Of a stretch of 10,139 nt of DNA, positions 1 through 6,327 are shown one piece after another. The notes beneath the pieces were generated by a model. It worked only from the letters and a program-made list of their open reading frames with translations, made no database searches and was not told where the DNA came from. This DNA comes from an uncultured Oscillospiraceae bacterium (GTDB lineage: Bacteria > Bacillota > Clostridia > Oscillospirales > Oscillospiraceae). A program made the position numbers and the translations under genes. Numbering within the stretch: position 1 is the stretch's first letter; each line of letters starts with the position of its first letter. The stretch covers positions 1-10,139 of the forward strand of contig CAUBIP010000064.1 of assembly GCA_958436045.1 (NCBI GenBank), given 5' to 3'.

Positions 1-554
1 GCGCCGACGATCCCGGCAAAATTTGCCGCCGGCGGCGGCAGCTGCCGGGCGCTGCGCTCGGAAATGGTGGCCAGGGCCCGCAGAAGGTCCCCCGGCTCGT
101 GCTTGTAGCGATAGGTCTTGTCCACCTGGTAGGTCTCCTGGCCCTTGGTGAAGAGGTTCCGCCCGATCTCGTTGCGCTCCTCCAAAAACTTCGCCGCGAT
201 TTGGATCTGCGCATAGGCCCCGGCGCGCTGGCGCTCCTCCAGGGAACGAATGAGCTGTTCCATCTCCGACATGGCCTCTTCCCGCTCCGTCACGGAGAGC
301 AGCATCTTCGTCTTGATCTGCATCAAATGGGACGCCATAGCAATAAATTCGCTGGCGATCTCCATATCCATGCGCTTGCGCTCTTCCAGATAGGCCAGGT
401 ATTGCTCCAGGATCGACGTAATGGAGACATCCTGGATCTCGATCTTATTCTTGCTCAGCAGCAGGAAAATAACATCCAGCGGCCCCTCAAAATCCTCCAT
501 GGATTCCTCGCGGGTATGCACCACGCCGGACAGGTGATATTTCGGTTCTTCCAT
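1..554 (-). CDS. scpA: Segregation and condensation protein A (kleisin), 3' part missing at window edge
   Basis: ScpA is the kleisin subunit of the bacterial SMC-ScpA-ScpB condensin, which bridges the SMC heads and helps compact and separate the chromosome. The visible 184 codons start at ATG 554-552 and stay open to position 1, so the C-terminal winged-helix part lies outside the window. The N-terminal hallmark is clear: residues about 22-40 read DFEGPLDVIFLLLSKNKIE, the usual ScpA 'FEGPLDLLL' helix, followed by an ITSILEQYLAYLEE segment and a charged helical middle. An AGAGG ribosome binding site lies 5-9 bases upstream of this ATG. A second in-frame ATG just before EDFEGPLD is a possible alternative start. 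The gene follows the site-2 protease gene by 38 bases on the same strand, a common Firmicute order (M50 protease, scpA, scpB), so scpB is expected to the left. Assignment is very secure; only the start is slightly open. Confidence 0.93.
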   Translation of the reverse strand, partial: MEEPKYHLSGVVHTREESMEDFEGPLDVIFLLLSKNKIEIQDVSITSILEQYLAYLEERKRMDMEIASEFIAMASHLMQIKTKMLLSVTEREEAMSEMEQLIRSLEERQRAGAYAQIQIAAKFLEERNEIGRNLFTKGQETYQVDKTYRYKHEPGDLLRALATISERSARQLPPPAANFAGIVG

Positions 555-592
555 CGCGCCTCTTTTCTAACAAATGCTCACCCTAAGCCCCT

Positions 593-1258
593 CTACAGGC
601 CGGAAAACAGCCCAACGACGCCGCGCCACATGCCCTGCACGACCCACTGGAGCCCCGTGTTCAAAAAGCCATCCAGGCATCCCAGAACCACCAGCAGGAT
701 CAGCAAAAGCATCCCATAGCGCTCATAGCGCATCAGCCAGCTGTAAGCCCGCTGGGGCAAAAATGCAAACAGGACCTTCGACCCGTCCAGCGGCGAAATA
801 GGGATTACATTAAATACAGCCAGGCCGCAGTTGATGACAGCCAGGTCCTGCAAAAACAGCCCCAGATAGACAGCCGCCTCCCCCTGTCCATACCGCAGGC
901 AGAAATAATAGCCGCACAGTGCCAGAAAGCCGAAGAGCAAATTGGAAACCGGCCCTGCCAGGGCCGTCAACGCCATCCCGGCCTTGGGATTTTTAAAATT
1001 CCGCATATCCACCGGCACCGGCTTTGCCCAGCCGACATGGGCGACGGCCAGCATCACGAGCCCAAGGAAATCTACATGCTGGAAGGGGTTCAGGCTGATA
1101 CGCCCGGCCCGCTTTGCCGTCGGGTCCCCCAGGGCGGCAGCGAGCAGCCCATGGGCGCTCTCATGCACCGTGATGCACAAAAGCGCCGCCGCGGCGGACA
1201 GCAGCAGCGTCAAAAGATAAGAAAAGTCCAACTGATGCAGCCAGGCGGAAATGCTCAT
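593..1258 (-). CDS. Site-2 protease family (M50) membrane zinc metalloprotease
   Basis: This is a 221-residue polytopic membrane protein of the M50 site-2 protease family, YwhC/Rip3-like in size. The zinc-binding HEXXH appears as HESAH at residues 32-36 inside the first hydrophobic helix. The third metal ligand is Asp158 in the motif NVIPISPLDGSK (150-161), matching the family 'NxxPxxPLDG' signature. A conserved AGPVSN turn lies at 101-106. Several further hydrophobic stretches extend to the C terminus. The start at 1258 is chosen because GGGAGG lies about 6 bases upstream; the longer frame to 1285 adds nine residues that would overlap this ribosome binding site. The gene sits directly upstream of scpA and is expressed from a promoter at 1324-1352. 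Site-2 proteases cut substrates within the membrane, but the substrate of this short branch is not known and nothing here identifies it. Family assignment is secure, role is not. Confidence 0.9.
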   Translation of the reverse strand: MSISAWLHQLDFSYLLTLLLSAAAALLCITVHESAHGLLAAALGDPTAKRAGRISLNPFQHVDFLGLVMLAVAHVGWAKPVPVDMRNFKNPKAGMALTALAGPVSNLLFGFLALCGYYFCLRYGQGEAAVYLGLFLQDLAVINCGLAVFNVIPISPLDGSKVLFAFLPQRAYSWLMRYERYGMLLLILLVVLGCLDGFLNTGLQWVVQGMWRGVVGLFSGL

Positions 1259-1323
1259 GCGTGCCTCCCAAAACGTTTGCAGCACCCGCGCGCCGCGCCG
1301 GGCTGCCCTTTCGTATTTTATTC

Positions 1324-1352
1324 AGTATAGCATTGCCGCACCAAATATGCAA
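1324..1352 (-). promoter_or_regulatory. Sigma-A promoter for the site-2 protease-scpA operon
   Basis: On the minus strand the -35 is TTGCAT (1352-1347) and the -10 is TATACT (1329-1324), separated by exactly 17 bases. TGC immediately before the -10 makes an extended -10 (TGnTATACT). Transcription would begin near 1317, leaving a leader of about 59 bases before the ATG at 1258. It is divergent from the hydrogenase operon promoter. Confidence 0.72.
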
Positions 1353-1461
1353 GCTTCGTTTGCCCGCCACCCCGGGGACAAACCAGGAAAATCATATCGA
1401 ATAAAATGTATCAATTTCGAATTTTTTCCGTTCATTTCCATCGTATTCGTACAAAACTATC

Positions 1462-1485
1462 GGTATAAAAAGAATTTTTTATACC
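1462..1485. promoter_or_regulatory. Perfect 10-bp inverted repeat, candidate operator of the hydrogenase operon
   Basis: GGTATAAAAA (1462-1471) and its exact reverse complement TTTTTATACC (1476-1485) flank a four-base centre GAAT. The element ends two bases before the -35 hexamer of the hydrogenase promoter, the position expected for a regulator site. The arms are AT-rich and far upstream of any stop codon on the plus strand, so a terminator is unlikely. The binding protein is unknown; the sequence does not match the Rex, CcpA, Fnr or PerR consensus as I know them. Confidence 0.55.
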
Positions 1486-1487
1486 TA

Positions 1488-1515
1488 TTTACAATATTCG
1501 AAAATCGTGTATAAT
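1488..1515 (+). promoter_or_regulatory. Sigma-A promoter of the flavoprotein-hydrogenase operon
   Basis: The -35 is TTTACA (1488-1493) and the -10 is a consensus TATAAT (1510-1515), with a 16-base spacer that contains the TTCGAA palindrome. Transcription should start near 1522, giving a leader of roughly 54 bases before the ATG at 1576. The inverted repeat at 1462-1485 abuts the -35. Confidence 0.75.
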
Positions 1516-1575
1516 GGAAAGTAATACACCGAGAACGCGCGTGTTTTTTCTATCACGAACTTTGGAGGGTTCCAC

Positions 1576-3411
1576 ATGAGCAGACTTTACATCAAATCGG
1601 AAAGTCAGGCACAGGCTGTGGTGGACGAGCTCTACAGGAGCATTGAAAACCGCATCGCCGCCAGTCCCCCGGGGCTGTGTCCTGTCGATATGGCACTGAA
1701 TTTCTTAAATCTCTGTCATGCGCAAACCTGCGGCAAATGCGTCCCGTGCCGGATCGGCCTGGGGCAGCTGTCTTCCATGCTGCAGCGCGTGCTGGACGGC
1801 AACGCCACGGAAAACACCCTGCAGCTCATTGAAGATACGGCCCAGGTCGTCGTTGACACGACGGACTGTGCCATCGGCACCCAGGCCGCGCGCCTGGTCC
1901 TTATGGGGCTCAAGGGCTTCCGGGAGGATTATGAGGAGCATGTCAAGAATCACCGCTGCCTGGGCGGGCTGAAAAACCCGGTACCCTGCGTGGCGCTGTG
2001 CCCGGCGGGGGTCGACGTCCCCGGTTATATCGCCCTGATCCGCGAGGAGCGCTATGCCGACGCAGTGCGCCTCATCCGGAAGGACAACCCCTTCCCCACG
2101 GCGTGTGCCTATATCTGTGAGCATCCCTGCGAAGCCCGCTGCCGCCGGAATATGATCGACGATCCCATGAACATCCGCGGCCTGAAGCGCTTCGCTGTGG
2201 ACAACGCAGGCTCCGTCCCCAATCCCCCCTGCGCCCCGGCCACCGGCAAGCGTGTCGCCATCGTCGGCGGCGGCCCCGGCGGCCTATCCGCTGCCTATTA
2301 TCTTGCCCTCATGGGCCACGACGTCACGATCTACGAGCAGCGGAAAAAGCTGGGCGGTATGCTGCGCTACGGCATTCCCAGCTATCGTCTGCCCCGGGAG
2401 CGACTGGACGAAGAGATCGCATCCATCCTCTCCACCGGCATCCATGTCCATACCGAGGTCTCCATCGGCAGGGACGTCACATTCAAGGACCTCAAAAAGC
2501 AGTATGACTGCCTGTACATCTCCATCGGCGCACATACCGACAAGAAAACCGGCATTCCCGGGGAGGACAGCCACAATGTCATGTCCGCTGTCGAAATGCT
2601 GCGCCGCATCGGCGATGACGATATGCCTGATTTTACCGGCAAATCTGTCGTCGTCATTGGCGGCGGCAACGTCGCGATGGACGTCACGCGTTCGTCCATC
2701 CGCCTGGGCGCCAAGCAGGTCAGCTGCGTCTACCGCCGCCGGGCCGAGGACATGACGGCTCAGGAGGAGGAAGTCCAGGGCGCCGTCGCCGAGGGCGCGG
2801 AGCTGCTGACGCTGCAGGCCCCGATCCGCATCGAGGCCGACGAAAACGGCAACGCCGTCGCTCTGTGGACCCAGCCGCAGATGCTGGGCCGGATGGACGA
2901 GCGGGGCAAGCCGAAGATCTCTGCCGCATCGCTGCCGGAGCGCCGCATTGAGGCGGATATGATCGTCGTCGCCATCGGCCAGGGCATCGAGTCCGATGCC
3001 TTTGACCAGAGCGGCGTCAAGATCACCCGAGGCCGCATCGCCGCGCAGGACAGCAGCCAGCTGGATGAAAACAGCAACGTCTTCGCCGGGGGCGACTGTG
3101 TCACCGGCCCCGCCAGCGCCATCCGCGCCATTGCCGCCGGTAAGGTCGCGGCTGCGAATATTGACGAATACCTCGGCTTCCACCACGAGATCACCACGGA
3201 CGTCGAGATCCCCAACCCCCGCTTCAACAACAAGCCGCCCCACGGCAGAGTCTCCTCGGCCGAACGGGAGGCCAGCGAGCGCAAGCATGATTTTGTTTGC
3301 ATTGAATGTGGCATGACCAAGGAACAGGCAATGCAGGAGACCAGCCGCTGCCTGCGTTGCGACCACTTTGGCTACGGTAACTTCAGAGGAGGTCGAAACA
3401 GAGCATGGTAA
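1576..3411 (+). CDS. NuoF-like [4Fe-4S] domain fused to GltD/NfnL-like NAD(P)H:FAD oxidoreductase, hydrogenase partner
   Basis: This 611-residue iron-sulfur flavoprotein is predicted to pass electrons between NAD(P)H and the adjacent hydrogenase. Residues 50-125 resemble the C-terminal cluster domain of NuoF/HydB: CGKCVPCRIG gives Cys52, 55 and 58, and Cys98 (DCAIG) is the fourth ligand of an N3-type [4Fe-4S]. The FMN/NADH part of NuoF is absent. Residues about 135-210 form the GltD-type double-cluster domain, with Cys138, 142 (CVALCPAGVDVP) and Cys177, 181, 185, 189. An FAD Rossmann motif GGGPGG lies at 231-236. A second, NAD(P)-binding Rossmann motif IGGGN starts at 361 and is followed by YRRRAEDM. 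The FAD-closing AGGDC is at 504-508. The C-terminal tail adds CxxC-x13-CxxC (Cys575, 578, 592, 595). GGAGGG six bases before the ATG supports the start. The stop overlaps hydA by 7 bases, so the two are translationally coupled. The overall class is secure; the NADPH-versus-NADH choice and any bifurcation are inference. Confidence 0.9.
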   Translation: MSRLYIKSESQAQAVVDELYRSIENRIAASPPGLCPVDMALNFLNLCHAQTCGKCVPCRIGLGQLSSMLQRVLDGNATENTLQLIEDTAQVVVDTTDCAIGTQAARLVLMGLKGFREDYEEHVKNHRCLGGLKNPVPCVALCPAGVDVPGYIALIREERYADAVRLIRKDNPFPTACAYICEHPCEARCRRNMIDDPMNIRGLKRFAVDNAGSVPNPPCAPATGKRVAIVGGGPGGLSAAYYLALMGHDVTIYEQRKKLGGMLRYGIPSYRLPRERLDEEIASILSTGIHVHTEVSIGRDVTFKDLKKQYDCLYISIGAHTDKKTGIPGEDSHNVMSAVEMLRRIGDDDMPDFTGKSVVVIGGGNVAMDVTRSSIRLGAKQVSCVYRRRAEDMTAQEEEVQGAVAEGAELLTLQAPIRIEADENGNAVALWTQPQMLGRMDERGKPKISAASLPERRIEADMIVVAIGQGIESDAFDQSGVKITRGRIAAQDSSQLDENSNVFAGGDCVTGPASAIRAIAAGKVAAANIDEYLGFHHEITTDVEIPNPRFNNKPPHGRVSSAEREASERKHDFVCIECGMTKEQAMQETSRCLRCDHFGYGNFRGGRNRAW

Positions 3412-5141
3412 CGGTAACGATTGACAACAAAATGATCCAGGTCCCGGAGAATACGACGATCCTGGAAGCCGCCCGAATGGCAAAAATTGAGATTCCAACC
3501 CTCTGCTATCTCAAGGACATCAACGAGATTGGCGCGTGCCGCATCTGCGCTGTCGAGATTGTCGGCAACGTGCGGCTCGTCCCGGCATGTGAAAATCTGG
3601 TGCAGGACGGTATGGTCGTCTACACCAACAGTCCGAAGGTCCGGTCCGCTCGACGGACAAATCTGCGACTCATTCTCTCCCAGCATGACGCCCGCTGCGC
3701 TCTGTGCGTTCGCAGCGGAAACTGCACCCTGCAGAAGCTGGCCAACGACCACAACCTGGTCTACACCCCCTACGAAACAAAGCTGCGCCGCAAAAGCTGG
3801 GGCTATAACGCGCCCTTGATCCGGGACGAAAACAAGTGCATCAAGTGTATGCGCTGCGTCCAGGTCTGCGACCGCATCCAGGATATGCACATCTGGGACA
3901 TCGCCGGAACCGGCTCCCGGACGACCATCGACGTCTCCCGCAACCGCCACATCACCGAGACGGAGTGCACCTACTGCGGCCAGTGCATTACCCACTGTCC
4001 CACCGCAGGCCTCGTCGAGCGGGACGACACGAGTCCCGTCTTCGACGCCCTGAAGGACCCGGACCGGATTACTGTCGTGCAGATCGCACCCGCGGTCCGC
4101 GCAGCCTGGGCCGAGGCGTTTAATCTCAGCCCCCAGTTTGCGACGGTCAAGCGGATGGTCTCCGCCCTGCGGCAGATCGGCTTCGACTATGTCTTTGACA
4201 CCAACTTCACCGCTGACTTGACGATCATGGAGGAGGGCAGCGAGTTTATTGAGCGCTTCACCCACGCAAGCGAGCACAAGTGGCCCATGTTCACCTCCTG
4301 CTGCCCCGGCTGGGTCCGCTTTGTCAAGACCCAATTCCCCCAGTATGTGGACTGCCTGTCCACAGCGAAATCGCCCCAGCAGATGTTCGGCGCGGTGGCT
4401 AAGAGCTACTTTGCCCAGAAGCTGGGGGTCGACCCGCATAAGATCTTCGTCGTCTCCATCATGCCTTGCGTTTCCAAAAAGAGCGAATGTGCAATTCCCA
4501 ACATGAATGACGCCTGTGGTGACCCGGATGTCGACATCGTCCTGACGACCCGGGAGCTGACGCGCATGATGCGCAGCGAGCATATCACCCCGGCCTACCT
4601 GGAGGAATCCGAGTTTGACAGCCCCCTGGGCACCGGCACCGGCGCAGCCGTTATCTTCGGCGCCACCGGCGGTGTTATGGACGCGGCCCTGCGCAGCGCT
4701 TATTTCCTGCTGACCGGCGCGAATCCCCCGGCGGACGCCTTCACGGCGGTGCGCGGCAGCCAGCCTTGGAAGGAAGCCATCTTCAATATCCCCGGCACCG
4801 GCACAGTCCGTGTGGCCGTCGTCAGTGGGCTGGGCAATACCCGCAAGCTGATGCAGGCGCTGGAGAGCGGCGAAAAGCAGTATGACTTCGTCGAGGTCAT
4901 GGCCTGTCCCGGCGGCTGCGCCGGCGGCGGCGGCCAGCCGATCCACGACGGCGCAGAGCTGGCTGAAAGCCGCGGCAATATTCTCTGGGAGCTGGACGCT
5001 AACGCGCCCATCCGCTTCTCCCACGAGAACCCCGACGTGCAGGCCCTGTACCGGGAGTACCTGGAAAAGCCCCTGGGTGAGCGCTCCCACCACCTGCTGC
5101 ACACCGATCACCACGCCTGGAAAATGCCCGGCGAGGCGTAA
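3405..5141 (+). CDS. hydA: [FeFe] hydrogenase, CpI-like with full accessory cluster chain (HydDB group A2-like context)
   Basis: This 578-residue enzyme catalyses reversible proton reduction to H2. Cofactor sites, in order: [2Fe-2S] Cys34, 45, 48, 62; a His-Cys3 [4Fe-4S] at His93, Cys97, 100, 106; a ferredoxin-like pair at Cys144, 147, 150, 154 and Cys187, 190, 193, 197; then the H-cluster domain. All three H-cluster signatures are intact: TSCCPGW (296-302, with Cys298 as proton-relay cysteine and Cys299 as ligand), MPCVSKKSE (353-361, Cys355), and ACPGGC (500-505, Cys501 and Cys505), followed by GGGGQP. The small-subunit-like tail LGERSHHLLHT is present. Length and spacing follow Clostridium pasteurianum CpI closely. 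No signal peptide is seen, so it is cytoplasmic. The ATG lies inside the upstream gene's last codons; AGGAGG at 3387-3392 is 12 bases away, a rather long spacing. Pairing with a GltD-type flavoprotein rather than NuoE/F partners points to group A2. The maturases HydE, F and G are not in the window. Function is secure, physiological direction is not. Confidence 0.96.
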   Translation: MVTVTIDNKMIQVPENTTILEAARMAKIEIPTLCYLKDINEIGACRICAVEIVGNVRLVPACENLVQDGMVVYTNSPKVRSARRTNLRLILSQHDARCALCVRSGNCTLQKLANDHNLVYTPYETKLRRKSWGYNAPLIRDENKCIKCMRCVQVCDRIQDMHIWDIAGTGSRTTIDVSRNRHITETECTYCGQCITHCPTAGLVERDDTSPVFDALKDPDRITVVQIAPAVRAAWAEAFNLSPQFATVKRMVSALRQIGFDYVFDTNFTADLTIMEEGSEFIERFTHASEHKWPMFTSCCPGWVRFVKTQFPQYVDCLSTAKSPQQMFGAVAKSYFAQKLGVDPHKIFVVSIMPCVSKKSECAIPNMNDACGDPDVDIVLTTRELTRMMRSEHITPAYLEESEFDSPLGTGTGAAVIFGATGGVMDAALRSAYFLLTGANPPADAFTAVRGSQPWKEAIFNIPGTGTVRVAVVSGLGNTRKLMQALESGEKQYDFVEVMACPGGCAGGGGQPIHDGAELAESRGNILWELDANAPIRFSHENPDVQALYREYLEKPLGERSHHLLHTDHHAWKMPGEA

Positions 5142-5170
5142 GCATTCCAATAAAAGCATACCAACAAGAC

Positions 5171-5200
5171 AGCGCTGCAATGGTTTTCCATTGCAGCGCT
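5171..5200 (+). terminator. Perfect 13-bp hairpin after hydA, probable terminator or mRNA 3' end
   Basis: AGCGCTGCAATGG (5171-5183) pairs without a mismatch with CCATTGCAGCGCT (5188-5200) around a TTTT loop, 30 bases after the hydA stop. The bases after the stem (CTGCCCATGC) do not form a T tract, so it is not a textbook intrinsic terminator. It may still end the operon, protect the 3' end, or act as a processing site. Confidence 0.55.
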
Positions 5201-5226
5201 CTGCCCATGCGCGGGATTGACGGACC

Positions 5227-5235
5227 TGGTATAAT
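5227..5235 (+). promoter_or_regulatory. Extended -10 promoter for the alpha/beta hydrolase gene
   Basis: TGGTATAAT (5227-5235) is a perfect extended -10 element. No good -35 lies 16-18 bases upstream; the TTGAC at 5217-5221 is far too close to serve. Transcription would begin near 5242, leaving a leader of about 77 bases before the ATG at 5319. Confidence 0.55.
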
Positions 5236-5245
5236 AAAAACAAAG

Positions 5246-5277
5246 TCCGCAGCCGAGGTCCAGCGACCGGCAGCGGA
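5246..5277 (+). other. Stable hairpin at the 5' end of the predicted hydrolase mRNA
   Basis: The arms TCCGC-A-GCC-(GA)-GGTC and GACC-GGC-A-GCGGA pair around a CAGC loop: GGTC/GACC, GCC/GGC and TCCGC/GCGGA, with one A-A mismatch and a two-base bulge. Given the promoter at 5227-5235, this hairpin would lie only a few bases from the transcript's 5' end and well upstream of the ribosome binding site, so mRNA stabilisation is more likely than blocking translation. Confidence 0.45.
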
Positions 5278-5318
5278 ACGGAATTGGGCACATGCCATGA
5301 GACAGAGAGGTGCAGGAT

Positions 5319-6287
5319 ATGTTTGAGGCCATGATCAAGAACCAGACGGCAAAGCAGGCGAAGGCGCTTGCTGCGTGGATGGCGCGACGGGAGGAGACGG
5401 TGGCGCGGCCGGAAGGGGTCTGGCGGACGGAGGATGTGGCGTATTTGGAGGATGCTCTTCCCTGCCACCGGATGGATCTTTACCAGCCCATCCAGGAGGG
5501 CCCGGCGCGGCCAGTCATTTTGAACCTGCACGGCGGCGGGTTTTTGCTGGGGAGCAAGGAGGTCAACCGGTACCTGTGCACGGACCTGAGCCGCCGGGGC
5601 TTTCTTGTCATGAGCCTGGCGTACCCCCTGGCGCCGGAGGCGACGATTTTTGACATTTTCCGCGCCCTAACCACCGGGATCGACCGGGCGGCGGCTCTCG
5701 CGGCGGACTACGGCGGGGACCCGGCACAGCTCTACCTGTGCGGCGACAGCGCCGGGGCGTATCTTTGCTACTATCTGGCGGCGCTGCAGAACGCGCCGGA
5801 GGCGGCCCAGGCTGCGGGCGTGCCGCAAATCCAAACGAAAATCCGGGCCATCGGCCTGCAGAGCGGGATGTTCTACACCCGAAAGCTCGATCAGGTTGGC
5901 TTATTCCTGCCGAAGCTCCTTTACGGCAGCGGCTGGCGGGCGCATCCCTTCCGCCCGTACCTGGACCCGGAGCATCCGGCACTGGTGGCGGCGGTGCCCC
6001 CCTGCTTCCTGGTGACGGGGCGGGGCGATTTCCTGCGCAATTACAACAGACAGCTGGCGTCCGCCCTGAAGCGGGGCGGAAAAAATTACAAGCTTTTGGA
6101 CCTGGACGAGGCCAAGCCCCTCCCCCACGCCTTCGCGGCGCTGCTGCCGGAGACTCCGGCGGCCACCCGGGCAAATGAGCAGATGCTGGCATTTTTCCTG
6201 CAGCAGGCCCCGGATGACGCGCCGCATGGCGCGGACAGCACCTCCGGCGGGGACGGCAGCGGAAAAATCCTGGAAATTCCCCGGTAA
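5319..6287 (+). CDS. Alpha/beta hydrolase, hormone-sensitive-lipase-like esterase family
   Basis: A 322-residue cytoplasmic carboxylic-ester hydrolase of the alpha/beta hydrolase fold-3 (HSL, bacterial esterase family IV) type. The oxyanion-hole motif HGGGF is at residues 71-75, the nucleophile elbow GDSAGA has Ser144, the acid is probably Asp237 in TGRGDFL, and the base is His270 in LPHAF. This gives the full triad in the usual order and spacing. An N-terminal cap of about 60 residues is present. The last 25 or so residues are Gly/Ser/Asp-rich and look disordered. The start at ATG 5319 is chosen because AGAGG (5306-5310) lies 8 bases upstream; a GTG at 5310 would overlap that site. The gene is monocistronic from its own promoter, but no terminator separates it from the thrS promoter, which begins 7 bases after its stop. 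The substrate cannot be read from the sequence. Family is secure. Confidence 0.88.
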   Translation: MFEAMIKNQTAKQAKALAAWMARREETVARPEGVWRTEDVAYLEDALPCHRMDLYQPIQEGPARPVILNLHGGGFLLGSKEVNRYLCTDLSRRGFLVMSLAYPLAPEATIFDIFRALTTGIDRAAALAADYGGDPAQLYLCGDSAGAYLCYYLAALQNAPEAAQAAGVPQIQTKIRAIGLQSGMFYTRKLDQVGLFLPKLLYGSGWRAHPFRPYLDPEHPALVAAVPPCFLVTGRGDFLRNYNRQLASALKRGGKNYKLLDLDEAKPLPHAFAALLPETPAATRANEQMLAFFLQQAPDDAPHGADSTSGGDGSGKILEIPR

Positions 6288-6293
6288 AACCGG

Positions 6294-6321
6294 TTGACAG
6301 CAGGGATTTTTGCGCTATAAT
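6294..6321 (+). promoter_or_regulatory. Sigma-A promoter of the thrS T-box leader
   Basis: Consensus TTGACA (6294-6299) and consensus TATAAT (6316-6321) are separated by 16 bases. Transcription should start near 6328, so essentially all the sequence up to 6608 is leader RNA. The -35 begins only 7 bases after the hydrolase stop codon. Confidence 0.85.
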
Positions 6322-6327
6322 GATAGC

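Larger units (their letters stand above)
1259..1575. other. Divergent AT-rich intergenic region between protease and hydrogenase operons
   Basis: This 317-base stretch has no convincing gene. It is clearly AT-rich from about 1385 to 1520, against GC-rich flanks. It holds the leftward promoter (1324-1352), the rightward promoter (1488-1515), a perfect inverted repeat (1462-1485), and two near-palindromes centred on TTCGAA. The latter lie at 1413-1424 (AATTTCGAATTT) and 1494-1505 (ATATTCGAAAAT). The second falls inside the spacer of the rightward promoter. A related TCGAA occurs at 1397-1401. No match to the Rex consensus (TTGTTAA-N4-TTAACAA type) was seen, although Rex often controls clostridial hydrogenases. 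Confidence 0.7.

Noticed and set aside
99..719. A 206-codon plus-strand open frame at the left edge
   Set aside because: It lies opposite scpA and the start of the protease gene tail; the scpA frame has a clear kleisin signature and ribosome binding site.
1462..1485. The AT-rich inverted repeat as an intrinsic terminator
   Set aside because: No plus-strand gene ends upstream, the stem is only two G-C pairs at its base, and it sits directly against a -35 element.
1259..1514. A small plus-strand gene in the divergent intergenic region (87 codons from 1251)
   Set aside because: It begins inside the protease gene on the other strand, has no ribosome binding site, and runs through both promoters and the inverted repeat.
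1381..1520. A Rex operator in front of the hydrogenase operon
   Set aside because: No TTGTTAA-N4-TTAACAA-like sequence was found; the palindromes present have different sequences.
2284..3498. A 404-codon open frame on the minus strand opposite the flavoprotein
   Set aside because: It crosses the junction between two secure plus-strand genes and has only compositional bias, not a protein family signature.
5217..5221. TTGAC as a -35 for the esterase promoter
   Set aside because: It is only 8 bases from the TATAAT, far short of the 16-18 needed; an extended -10 explains the promoter better.
3372..5531. A 719-codon open frame on the minus strand opposite hydA
   Set aside because: It is a shadow of a GC-rich coding strand: the plus strand encodes an intact hydrogenase with all cofactor motifs, while the antisense product is low-complexity, repetitive in Val/Asp/Gly, and has no family motif.
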